From: JBBDWZ01 sp050732575
GTDB lineage: Bacteria > Gemmatimonadota > Gemmatimonadetes > Longimicrobiales > RSA9
DNA: 5,534 nt
Direction of reading: 5' to 3'
NCBI GenBank assembly: GCA_050732575.1
Contig: JBOHRF010000357.1
Location: 1-5,534, forward strand
The translations under genes and the position numbers were made by a program. Positions 1 through 5,534 of the stretch are shown here, piece by piece. Every line of letters begins with the position of its first letter. The first letter of the stretch is position 1. The notes under the pieces are model-generated. The model searched no databases. It worked only from the letters and a program-made list of their open reading frames with translations, and was not told where the DNA came from.

Positions 1-1177
1 GTTCGGCCCGGTCATCCAGACCCGCGGGTCCAGTCCCACCAGGGTAGAGGCGCTGGGTGTATTGCGGACGGGCGCCGGCGATTTGTTCGAAACCGAGCAT
101 ATGGGCTATCAGCTCCGCGTCGAACAATTCCTGGGCACGCGCGCATTGCGCATGGGCGGTGTGCTGCGCTCCATGATTGAACCCATTGAAGCGTGGAATT
201 TGTCCAATCTGGAAGCGTCTCTGGCCACGTTCCTGCTCCATGACGATCAGCGCGACTATTTCGAACGGGAAGGCTGGGGCGCCTACGTGCGTTGGAGCCC
301 GCGTTCCAGCGGCTTCGGCGCTACCATCGGCTACTGGGATGAAGAGCACTCCGCCCGTGCCGCGCGGGACCCCTGGACACTCTTTGGGAATGGGGCTTGG
401 CGTGCGCAGCCACTGGTAGGCGAGGGCCGGCTGCAAGCCATTTCAGGGCGGATCCAATACGACGGTCGAAATGACGACGAGGTACCGACATCTGGTATCT
501 ACCTCAGCATTCAGGGCACGCATGGACTCTCGGGCAATCTGGTGCTCCCGGAGCGGCAAATCCCGGATTCGGTTGCGCCCATCACGCTGGCGCCCTTCTC
601 ACTGGATGCCAATTTCACGTCGGGGCTGGTAGACCTGCGCCTGTATCGATCGGTGAGCCGGGACGGGTCGTTGGCGCTGCGGGGCGTGGCCGGCGGCTCG
701 CTAGAGGAACGAGCACTACCTCCACAATTCCAGTTCGCCTTGGGCGGTCCCGGCACGCTGCCCGGCTACAGCCTGTTCCGCGGTGACTGCGGAGCGCGCA
801 GCGTACCCGTGGCATCCAACGTGGATGGAACGGCCGCATTCTTCCCGAGTTATGGCTGCGACCGGTTTGCGTTGGGCTCGGTCGAATATCGAGGCGGCTT
901 CAACCTGGATTTCGGCGGTGACTTCGATGCCTGGGGCAATCGTGAAAACGACCGGAGCTGGCACATCGATGCCAGCCCCAACTGGATGCTCTTTTTCAAT
1001 GCCGGGAAAGGCTGGGCCCTGGGCGACTCTCGTGCCCGCGGTTCCGTTGACACCGAAGTACTCTATGATGCCGGTGCCGGACTCATGTTGGGCGATTTTG
1101 GGGTTTACGCGGCCTTTCCGCTGACCGGTCAGGACCGTGACGTCCGGTTCCTGGTTCGATTGGGAGCCCGTTTCTGA
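1..1177 (+). CDS. Outer-membrane beta-barrel protein, Omp85/BamA-TamA surface-antigen type (C-terminal part, start outside window)
   Basis: The reading frame is open from position 2 to the TGA at 1175-1177, giving about 391 residues. A TTG at 62 is the first start-like codon, but the frame continues unbroken upstream with similar strand-like sequence, so the real start lies before the window. The protein is a series of alternating polar/hydrophobic strands (for example LALRGVAGG, LVDLRLYRSV) and ends in FLVRLGARF. A terminal Phe after alternating hydrophobics is the usual outer-membrane beta-signal read by BamA. The segment FALGGPGTLPGY (about 734-769) matches the GG-x-(T/S)-x-x-GY loop-6 region of the Omp85 C-terminal barrel. 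Two Cys (codons 788 and 857) flank what is probably a surface loop and could pair. Known for the family: insertion or translocation of outer-membrane proteins. Whether this copy is BamA, TamA or an orphan barrel cannot be told, because any POTRA domains would lie upstream of the window. Confidence 0.8.
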   Translation, partial: FGPVIQTRGSSPTRVEALGVLRTGAGDLFETEHMGYQLRVEQFLGTRALRMGGVLRSMIEPIEAWNLSNLEASLATFLLHDDQRDYFEREGWGAYVRWSPRSSGFGATIGYWDEEHSARAARDPWTLFGNGAWRAQPLVGEGRLQAISGRIQYDGRNDDEVPTSGIYLSIQGTHGLSGNLVLPERQIPDSVAPITLAPFSLDANFTSGLVDLRLYRSVSRDGSLALRGVAGGSLEERALPPQFQFALGGPGTLPGYSLFRGDCGARSVPVASNVDGTAAFFPSYGCDRFALGSVEYRGGFNLDFGGDFDAWGNRENDRSWHIDASPNWMLFFNAGKGWALGDSRARGSVDTEVLYDAGAGLMLGDFGVYAAFPLTGQDRDVRFLVRLGARF

Positions 1178-1181
1178 TGCC

Positions 1182-1231
1182 GAGTGAGCGGCGGGCGGAC
1201 ACACCCGTCACTCACTAACTCCGCGGTTTTT
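1182..1231 (+). terminator. Possible weak terminator after the outer-membrane barrel gene
   Basis: GAGTGA (1182-1187) pairs with TCACTC (1208-1213), and CGGG (1192-1195) with CCCG (1204-1207), making an imperfect hairpin with a 4-base bulge five bases after the stop codon. A TTTTT run sits at 1227-1231, but 13 bases beyond the stem rather than next to it. The structure is suggestive only. Confidence 0.25.
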
Positions 1232-1324
1232 CCGGCCTCTTCGCTACTCAATTCTTGGGAACACAGCTTGCACACCCCGGCCCACAACGCCGCCTGCGGT
1301 CAACTTGCAACGCGGGATTCGCCA

Positions 1325-1576
1325 ATGCGTCGTGCGGACAGGGCGCCGCCGGGGTTGGACCTTTTTTGGGAAGAAGCGGACGCACAGGCTTCCGGCGAGC
1401 ACCCGTTGGAGCGCGAGCTGGCCTTTCGGCTGGACGCGCTCGAGCGTTATCGAGCCATGATCGTGGAAGCCCAGGCCGACGGCCGCGACGAGATTGTCCA
1501 TGCGCTTTCCCACCAGCACGCTCGGCAGGCGCAATTCGTTCACGACCTCCGGGTTGCGCTGCGTCGCCAAACCTGA
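1325..1576 (+). CDS. Small hypothetical helical protein (83 aa)
   Basis: I do not recognise this protein. From the ATG at 1325 the frame encodes 83 residues ending at TGA 1574-1576. It is rich in Arg, Ala, Glu, Gln and His, has no signal peptide or membrane segment, and from about residue 28 reads as two amphipathic helices (ELAFRLDALERYRAMIVEAQ, then HALSHQHARQAQFVHDLRVA), suggesting a soluble helical hairpin or short coiled coil. The same frame extends back to a GTG at 1184, only seven bases after the upstream stop. That 47-residue extension looks like translated non-coding DNA, so I prefer the ATG, which has a weak GGGA Shine-Dalgarno-like sequence at 1314-1317, seven bases before it. A +1-frame ORF (1255-1677) overlaps it, but its product is Arg/Gly/Pro-rich and looks like a shadow. 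Existence is moderately supported; function is unknown. Confidence 0.5.
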   Translation: MRRADRAPPGLDLFWEEADAQASGEHPLERELAFRLDALERYRAMIVEAQADGRDEIVHALSHQHARQAQFVHDLRVALRRQT

Positions 1577-1673
1577 TCTTACAAGGCAACCATCCCGACA
1601 CGGGGCGGGATCTTAGCTCACGGATCCGGCCGGAGCGGTCCGGTCTTCGTTTCCCTTATCCCGGCTCAATCTC

Positions 1674-3017
1674 ATGAATGCCAACATCCAGAACGGCGCC
1701 AGGTTGCTCCTGGCCACCCTTATCCTGGTCCCCATGAATGCGGGTGCTCAGCAGAAGATCCAGATCCCCGCAAGGGACAAGATCCTGCCGGAGAAACCAG
1801 CCCAGATCTACGCAGTTGGAGCCGAAGACGGCGAGGAGTGGGAGCTACTCTCAGGTGTTCGCCAGGTCGCCTTCGATGCGCAGGACAACCTGTATGTGCT
1901 GGACGGGAACAACTACCGCATCCTGGTCTTCGACGCCAATGGTCGCTTCCTGCGCAAGATCAGTAAGCAGGGCGGCGGACCCGGAGAATTGATGTCACCG
2001 GTGGGACTGGTGGTAACGACGGATGGGTCGCTCGTCGTTGCGGACCTTGGCCGCCGTGCTTTCTCGGTCTTCAAAACCGACGGGACGTACGTCAAAAACG
2101 TTGCGTTTCCTGAAGGCGAAATGCCGGGGTTTAGCGGCGCTGGCTCCGTGATGCAAGCACATCCCAAACATGGCGTGGTTGCGCGCATTGGCATGATGTT
2201 GATGTTTGGTGCTGGCGGCCCGGGCGCTGCCGGCGCGATCGCGCGCGGCATTGCCAATGGTCCGAATCCAGCCGACCGACCTGGCGGGCCGACCGGAGAG
2301 CGCAAGTCCCCCCTCAAGTGGTGGGATCTGAACACTGGCAAAACGACGCAGTTGTACGAGTTCACGCTCCCGTCCATCACTCCCAAGGTGACCGAACAAA
2401 GCGGCGGTGGGACCGAGCGTGTGATGGTGGCGATCTCGCCACCGGTCTGGCAGATGGACGTGTATACAGGGATCCTGCCCACCGGTGGATTTGCTTTCGT
2501 CAATGAGAAGGACTACCGCTTGAACGTGACCAATACCGCGGGCACAGTCGAGCGCGTGATCGAGCGGCCGATTGCGCCCAAGAAAGGCACAGACAAAGAC
2601 AAAGAGATGGTCATGGAGCGGCGGCGAGAGGCCCAGAGAAACAATACGAGCGGCGGCATCAGGATCACAAACGTGGATGGTCGACAGAGCTTTTCTACGG
2701 GCGGTGCACGCGGTGCGAACGAAACCGCCACTCTGGAAGAAATGATGCGCAATGCCACGTTTGAAGAGTTCATTCCGGTACTGCGCGGGATGCGCACCGA
2801 TCCGCAGGGCAGGATCTGGCTGGCGCGCACGCCCGCTGACTTTGGTCTGACGGGGCCGGTGGACATCATTCGTGCCGATGGGACATACATTGGTACGTTG
2901 ACCAACGACGTTTTGCCCAACGCCGTTAGTAAGAGTGGACGCGCTGCCTATCTTGTCCGTGACGACATGGGTGTGGAGCGCGTGGCCGTGCGTCGCTTGC
3001 CCGCGACCTGGCAATAA
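1674..3017 (+). CDS. Secreted 6-bladed beta-propeller (NHL-like) protein
   Basis: This is a complete 447-residue gene. The start is fixed by a classic signal peptide: a short N-region with Arg10, a hydrophobic core LLLATLILV (11-19), and a signal peptidase I site AGA|QQ after residue 25, so the product should be periplasmic or outside the cell. The N-terminal half carries repeated propeller blades: VAFDAQDNLYVLDGNNYRIL (65-84), FDANGRFLRKI (86-96), the turn GGGPGEL (100-106), then VVTTDGSLVVADLGRRAFSV (113-132). A last blade appears at 372-409 (GMRTDPQGRIWLAR, then IIRADGTYIGTL). These D-x-x-(G/D)-x-(L/I)-Y/W-V-x-D units are typical of '6-bladed beta-propeller' proteins. Two segments do not fit a plain propeller: a Gly/Ala/Pro-rich stretch (about 174-213) and a charged stretch (about 300-325). 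No catalytic residues are evident; family members are mostly of unknown role, possibly ligand or surface binding. No Shine-Dalgarno is visible before the ATG. A strong terminator follows. Confidence 0.8.
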   Translation: MNANIQNGARLLLATLILVPMNAGAQQKIQIPARDKILPEKPAQIYAVGAEDGEEWELLSGVRQVAFDAQDNLYVLDGNNYRILVFDANGRFLRKISKQGGGPGELMSPVGLVVTTDGSLVVADLGRRAFSVFKTDGTYVKNVAFPEGEMPGFSGAGSVMQAHPKHGVVARIGMMLMFGAGGPGAAGAIARGIANGPNPADRPGGPTGERKSPLKWWDLNTGKTTQLYEFTLPSITPKVTEQSGGGTERVMVAISPPVWQMDVYTGILPTGGFAFVNEKDYRLNVTNTAGTVERVIERPIAPKKGTDKDKEMVMERRREAQRNNTSGGIRITNVDGRQSFSTGGARGANETATLEEMMRNATFEEFIPVLRGMRTDPQGRIWLARTPADFGLTGPVDIIRADGTYIGTLTNDVLPNAVSKSGRAAYLVRDDMGVERVAVRRLPATWQ

Positions 3018-3037
3018 TTCACGCTTGACAACGAAAC

Positions 3038-3077
3038 GAACGCGCCCGCTGATGCCTGAGCGGGCGCGTTCTGTTTT
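3038..3077 (+). terminator. Strong intrinsic (rho-independent) terminator
   Basis: A perfect 13-bp GC-rich stem is formed by GAACGCGCCCGCT (3038-3050) and AGCGGGCGCGTTC (3059-3071), with an 8-base loop, followed directly by TGTTTT (3072-3077). It starts 20 bases after the stop of the beta-propeller gene and should end that transcript. It also insulates the degraded gene that follows from upstream transcription. Confidence 0.9.
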
Positions 3078-3162
3078 CCGGAATCCCCAGTTTTGACCGC
3101 CCCCGACACCCACGGGATACAACCTGTGCCAGCGCTGCACCGACGAAAGGCAGTCCGCCAAC

Positions 3163-4009
3163 GATTGGATAAAGACTTACCGTGATAACACGATCGATAT
3201 TGTGGATATGAACCAGAGGCAGGTTACGCGCTACGATGCGGCCAACCGCCCCATTCCCACACGCCGGCTTCGAGATTTTCCGCTCGCTTTGGGAGGAAGC
3301 AGCAGGTCCAACCAGTTTTTCCTGATGACCACCGATTGGCTGACTCCGGGTTTTCGCGTGGAACGCTGGCAGCGCGCGGATGCGGCGGGCGCAATTGTGC
3401 TCCGGCTGGATACCGTATTTCCGCGCGGGCACGATGGCAGGCTGGCGACAATTTTCCCATTTGCCGCATCTGCGGAGGGGCGTCTGGCCATTGCCGATGA
3501 TGCGTCATACGGCATCCGCCTGCACGACCCGAGCGGTGCCCAACGAGAGATCCGCCGTGAACTGGCGCGTCCCGAAAAAAGCAGCCTGGAGATACAACGG
3601 GAAGTCGAGCTCATGCGTCAGCAGAGTGCACGGCTGAGGCGAATGCGCCAGGCCGAGGGCGGCAGCCCACCGAGCCCCCGGGATTTCCGCCCGTTCCCTT
3701 ACCGTCCCCACGTTGCACGCCTGGATTTCGATGCCACGGGGCGGTTGTGGGTCCTGACCGGTCGAGGCGAGGGCAGGGCAATCGATTTTCGATGTGTTTG
3801 ACGGGTCTGGCTCATTGCGGGCGGAGTTGGATCTGCCTGAGCGCGTGCACGAATTCGACGTCGAGGGATCGTAACTGGCCACCGCCGGCACAGACCAGGA
3901 GGGAGTTCCGTGGGTCAAGGTCTGGCGTATTTTCCGGGATGTTGCCTTGACCGAATTCCGGATATCCAGCTTATTTCGCTTACTGAGCCGTCGGCTCTGT
4001 CCCAACTAG
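3163..4009 (+). pseudogene. Decayed 6-bladed beta-propeller gene (truncated, frameshifted, nonsense)
   Basis: The largest intact piece is 3202-3801 (199 codons from a GTG), but homology-like sequence begins earlier in the same frame: DNTIDIVDMNQRQVTRYDAA from 3184 is a propeller blade motif (D-T-I-x-V-x-D ... V-x-x-Y-D). No signal peptide, ribosome binding site or sensible start precedes it, and a TGA at 3094-3096 closes the frame upstream. A further blade is VARLDFDATGRLWVLTGRGE (about 3712-3771). That frame then ends at TGA 3799-3801, while the next frame continues the protein as SIFDVFDGSGSLRAELDLPE (from 3782). This places a one-base-insertion-like (+1) shift at about 3761-3784. An in-frame TAA (3872-3874) then interrupts VEGS*LATAGTDQEGVPWVKVWRI, whose last part (to about 3937) is the usual C-terminal strand of this family. 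Without that stop the frame closes at TAG 4007-4009. Seen: the frame changes. Inferred: an inactive relative of the intact propeller gene just upstream. Sequencing error could explain one lesion, less easily all three. Confidence 0.72.
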
Positions 4010-4029
4010 CCATTTCAGAAACGCGGGCA

Positions 4030-4048
4030 ACTCTCTCATTCTGAGAGT
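4030..4048. promoter_or_regulatory. Inverted repeat upstream of efflux operon, possible operator
   Basis: ACTCTC (4030-4035) and GAGAGT (4043-4048) form 6-bp perfect arms around a 7-base centre, 56 bases before the adaptor start codon. Size and position would suit a dimeric repressor such as a TetR- or MarR-type regulator, common for efflux operons, but no regulator gene is in the window. No T-run follows, so it is not an intrinsic terminator. The arms are short and chance occurrence is possible. Confidence 0.3.
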
Positions 4049-4064
4049 GCATCTTACCAGATCG

Positions 4065-4081
4065 GCCGAGCCATCCTCGGC
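4065..4081. repeat. Short inverted repeat (hairpin) in the efflux operon leader
   Basis: GCCGAG (4065-4070) and CTCGGC (4076-4081) enclose a 5-base loop and end 23 bases before the ATG at 4105. If transcribed, it would be a stable small hairpin in the 5' leader. It has no T-tract, so termination is unlikely. It may be a leader structure or chance in GC-rich DNA. Confidence 0.3.
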
Positions 4082-4104
4082 GAGTTCATAACCACGACGG
4101 TACC

Positions 4105-5307
4105 ATGACTCGAAAGAAGCTCTTCCTCAGCCTGGGCGGCGCCGCGTTGATTGTGGCGAGCGCGGCCGGATTCATTTACCTGCGCCGAAACGGTGACGAG
4201 GCGTCGGCGTCCGAGACGGGCGCGCGCATTGACAGTATTGCGCGCGGATCCGCGGACGCGGCATCGGCCGAATCCGCGTTCCCCAGTAACGTAGACATCC
4301 CGGTCGAGGGATCGCCTGTGATTCGCGATACCATGGTGATCTCGGTGACTGCCTCGGGTGAAGCCGCAGCCTGGCGTCAGGCCGTGGTCAGCGCACTGGT
4401 GGCTGGGGAACTGCGTGAACTGGCGGCGCGTGAGAACGCGCCGGTGGCACAGGCCGCACAAGTAGCGGTCATCGATCCCGCCCAATTCCAGCTTGCGCTG
4501 CTGGAGGCGCAAGCCAGCCTGCGCCAGGCCGAAGCGACCTTCCGCGAAACCACTTTGTTTGATGATCGGATTACGGATCCGGCCGTACGCGCGGAACGAC
4601 AGAAGGCGGCGCGTGCCAAAAGCGGGCTCGACGGGGCTGAGTTGCGCGTGGAGAGGGCCAAGCTGGACGTGAGCCGCAGTCAGTTGCGTGCACCCTTCGG
4701 CGGGCGCATTGCAAGCGTCAAGGCCGTGCAGGGTCAGTGGGTGACGCAGGGCATGGAACTGATGACGATTGTCGACATCAGTCGCATCAAGGTGGACGTG
4801 CAGGTACTGGAAAGTGAAGTGGGTTTGCTTTCGGCTGGCCGGACGGCGCGTGTGACCTTTGCGGCCTTCCCGGGCGAAGTATTCACCGGCCGTATCGAGA
4901 CCATCAATCCAATTGTCGACAAGACGCGCTTTGCCAAGGTCATGGTGTCTCTCCCGAATCGGGACGGCCGCATCCTGCCCGGTATGTACGCGCGTATCTC
5001 GCTCGATGCGCGGCGACTGCCCGATCGGATCATGGTGCCGCGCAGCGCGATCCTGGAACGTGACACCGATCGGCGCAAGATGCTATTTGTGTTCGAAGGC
5101 AATGACACACGCGGCCTGGCCAAGTGGCGCTATGTAACGACCGGTGCCGAAAACGAGACCATGGTCGAAATCGTGGAGAATCCCGAGACCGAGATGGTAA
5201 AACCCGGTGAGATGGTACTGACCGCGGGGCACCATACGCTCACCCACGATGCACGCATCAGGCTGGTGCAGAATATCACGGGTCAGGAAGGAGCGCGTGC
5301 GCGATGA
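4105..5307 (+). CDS. Efflux RND-type periplasmic adaptor subunit (membrane fusion protein, HlyD/AcrA family)
   Basis: This 400-residue protein has the expected adaptor layout. Residues 6-26 (LFLSLGGAALIVASAAGFIYL, after MTRKK) form an uncleaved anchor or signal segment with no lipobox Cys, followed by an Ala/Ser-rich linker (about 30-70). The barrel-sandwich (lipoyl-like) domain is split: its first half is about 92-123 (VSALVAGELREL ... VAVIDP) and its second half starts at LRAPFGGRI (194-202), the family's hallmark 'L-x-A-P-F-x-G-x-I'. Between them an Ala/Glu/Arg-rich alpha-hairpin (about 124-192) should contact the outer-membrane channel. A beta-barrel domain follows (about 227-300, ending LPGMYARI from 291), then a membrane-proximal domain (to about 395). 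Known role: linking an inner-membrane pump to a TolC-type channel. The stop overlaps the next start (ATGA), so the two genes are translationally coupled. The start is chosen because it precedes the anchor; its ribosome binding site is weak. The substrate is unknown. Confidence 0.9.
   Translation: MTRKKLFLSLGGAALIVASAAGFIYLRRNGDEASASETGARIDSIARGSADAASAESAFPSNVDIPVEGSPVIRDTMVISVTASGEAAAWRQAVVSALVAGELRELAARENAPVAQAAQVAVIDPAQFQLALLEAQASLRQAEATFRETTLFDDRITDPAVRAERQKAARAKSGLDGAELRVERAKLDVSRSQLRAPFGGRIASVKAVQGQWVTQGMELMTIVDISRIKVDVQVLESEVGLLSAGRTARVTFAAFPGEVFTGRIETINPIVDKTRFAKVMVSLPNRDGRILPGMYARISLDARRLPDRIMVPRSAILERDTDRRKMLFVFEGNDTRGLAKWRYVTTGAENETMVEIVENPETEMVKPGEMVLTAGHHTLTHDARIRLVQNITGQEGARAR
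5285..5293 (+). promoter_or_regulatory. Ribosome binding site for the TolC-family gene
   Basis: AGGAAGGAG lies inside the end of the adaptor gene, ten bases before the ATG at 5304. It favours that ATG over the second one at 5307. It is the clearest Shine-Dalgarno sequence in the window. Confidence 0.7.
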
Positions 5308-5534
5308 TGACCCAGAGAGACATCGGGCATGCCCGCTCGAGGGCAATTGGACTGGCAACGCTTGTGGTCGGCGTAGCGATCTGCAGCGCCAGTCAGGAAG
5401 TGAGCGCGCAACAAATCCCGGCGCAGCTCACGCTGGAAGAAGCGCAACGATTGGCACGTTTGCACAATCCGGAATTCCGGCAAGCAGAGAACGATGCGGG
5501 ACCGGCGGCCGCAGCTGTGCGTGCGCGTTATGGC
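5304..5534 (+). CDS. TolC-family outer-membrane efflux protein (N-terminal part, runs off window)
   Basis: The frame opens at ATG 5304, overlapping the adaptor stop as ATGA, and stays open for 77 codons to the window end. Residues 1-35 form a signal peptide: Arg-rich N-region, hydrophobic core AIGLATLVVGVAI (14-26), and a signal peptidase I site VSA|QQ after residue 35. The mature start carries LTLEEAQRLARLHNPEFRQA (42-61), which is the first helix motif of the outer membrane efflux protein (OEP) repeat, normally 'LTLxEAxxLAxxxNPxL'. Family members form trimeric outer-membrane channels with a long periplasmic helical barrel. The adaptor directly upstream supports a tripartite export system; the missing inner-membrane pump is probably encoded further downstream. 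Only the first sixth or so of a typical ~430-residue protein is visible, so specificity and integrity cannot be judged. Confidence 0.88.
   Translation, partial: MMTQRDIGHARSRAIGLATLVVGVAICSASQEVSAQQIPAQLTLEEAQRLARLHNPEFRQAENDAGPAAAAVRARYG

Noticed and set aside
716..1204. 162-codon minus-strand ORF
   Set aside because: It is antisense to the outer-membrane barrel gene, whose beta-signal and loop motif support the + strand; no domain is visible.
1184..1324. N-terminal extension of the small ORF from GTG 1184
   Set aside because: The extra 47 residues are Ser/His/Pro-rich without pattern and overlap a possible terminator; the ATG at 1325 is a better start.
1592..1611. Hairpin ATCCCG / CGGGAT after the small ORF as a terminator
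   Set aside because: Only 6 bp with an 8-base loop, and followed by CTTAGC, not a T-run.
3025..3053. TTGACA at 3025-3030 as a -35 box
   Set aside because: At 17 bases spacing the -10 position reads GCTGAT, and the site lies inside the terminator hairpin.
1995..3161. Long 388-codon ORF on the minus strand
   Set aside because: It lies antisense to the well-supported propeller gene, reads through its terminator, and its product is Arg/His-rich with no recognisable domain: a GC-rich shadow frame.
3747..3950. 67-codon + strand ORF overlapping the pseudogene end
   Set aside because: Its frame carries no propeller-like sequence, while frames 1 and 2 do; it is a by-product of the decayed gene.
3947..3976. 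TTGACC (3947-3952) with TTATTT (3971-3976) as a promoter for the efflux operon
   Set aside because: The -35 is good, but the -10 matches the consensus at only two positions with an 18-base spacer; not enough to call.

Overview
The window looks like a GC-rich (by eye about 60%) Gram-negative chromosome. Two genes encode envelope proteins of outer-membrane type (an Omp85-like beta-barrel and a TolC-like channel), and one encodes an efflux adaptor that would bridge the periplasm. Two tandem secreted '6-bladed beta-propeller' genes combined with high GC would fit Gemmatimonadota or a relative. That assignment is an inference from gene family content, not from a marker gene.

Layout, all genes on the + strand. 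Positions 1-1177 hold the 3' part of an outer-membrane beta-barrel gene (Omp85/BamA-TamA 'surface antigen' type) whose start lies before the window. A small unrecognised ORF (1325-1576, 83 aa) follows. Next is a complete secreted beta-propeller gene (1674-3017), closed by a very clean intrinsic terminator (13-bp perfect stem, 3038-3077). Positions ~3163-4009 hold a decayed relative of that propeller gene, with no N-terminus, one frameshift near 3761-3784 and an in-frame TAA at 3872. After a short intergenic region with two inverted repeats comes an efflux operon: an RND-type periplasmic adaptor (4105-5307) joined by an ATGA overlap to the start of a TolC-family outer-membrane channel (5304 to window end).

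The adaptor and channel would form part of a tripartite pump. The inner-membrane transporter is not in the window and is probably encoded downstream. The other genes are envelope or secreted proteins with no visible pathway link to the pump. I found no RNA genes, mobile elements, CRISPR arrays or clear new system. The most notable item is the beta-propeller pseudogene beside its intact relative.
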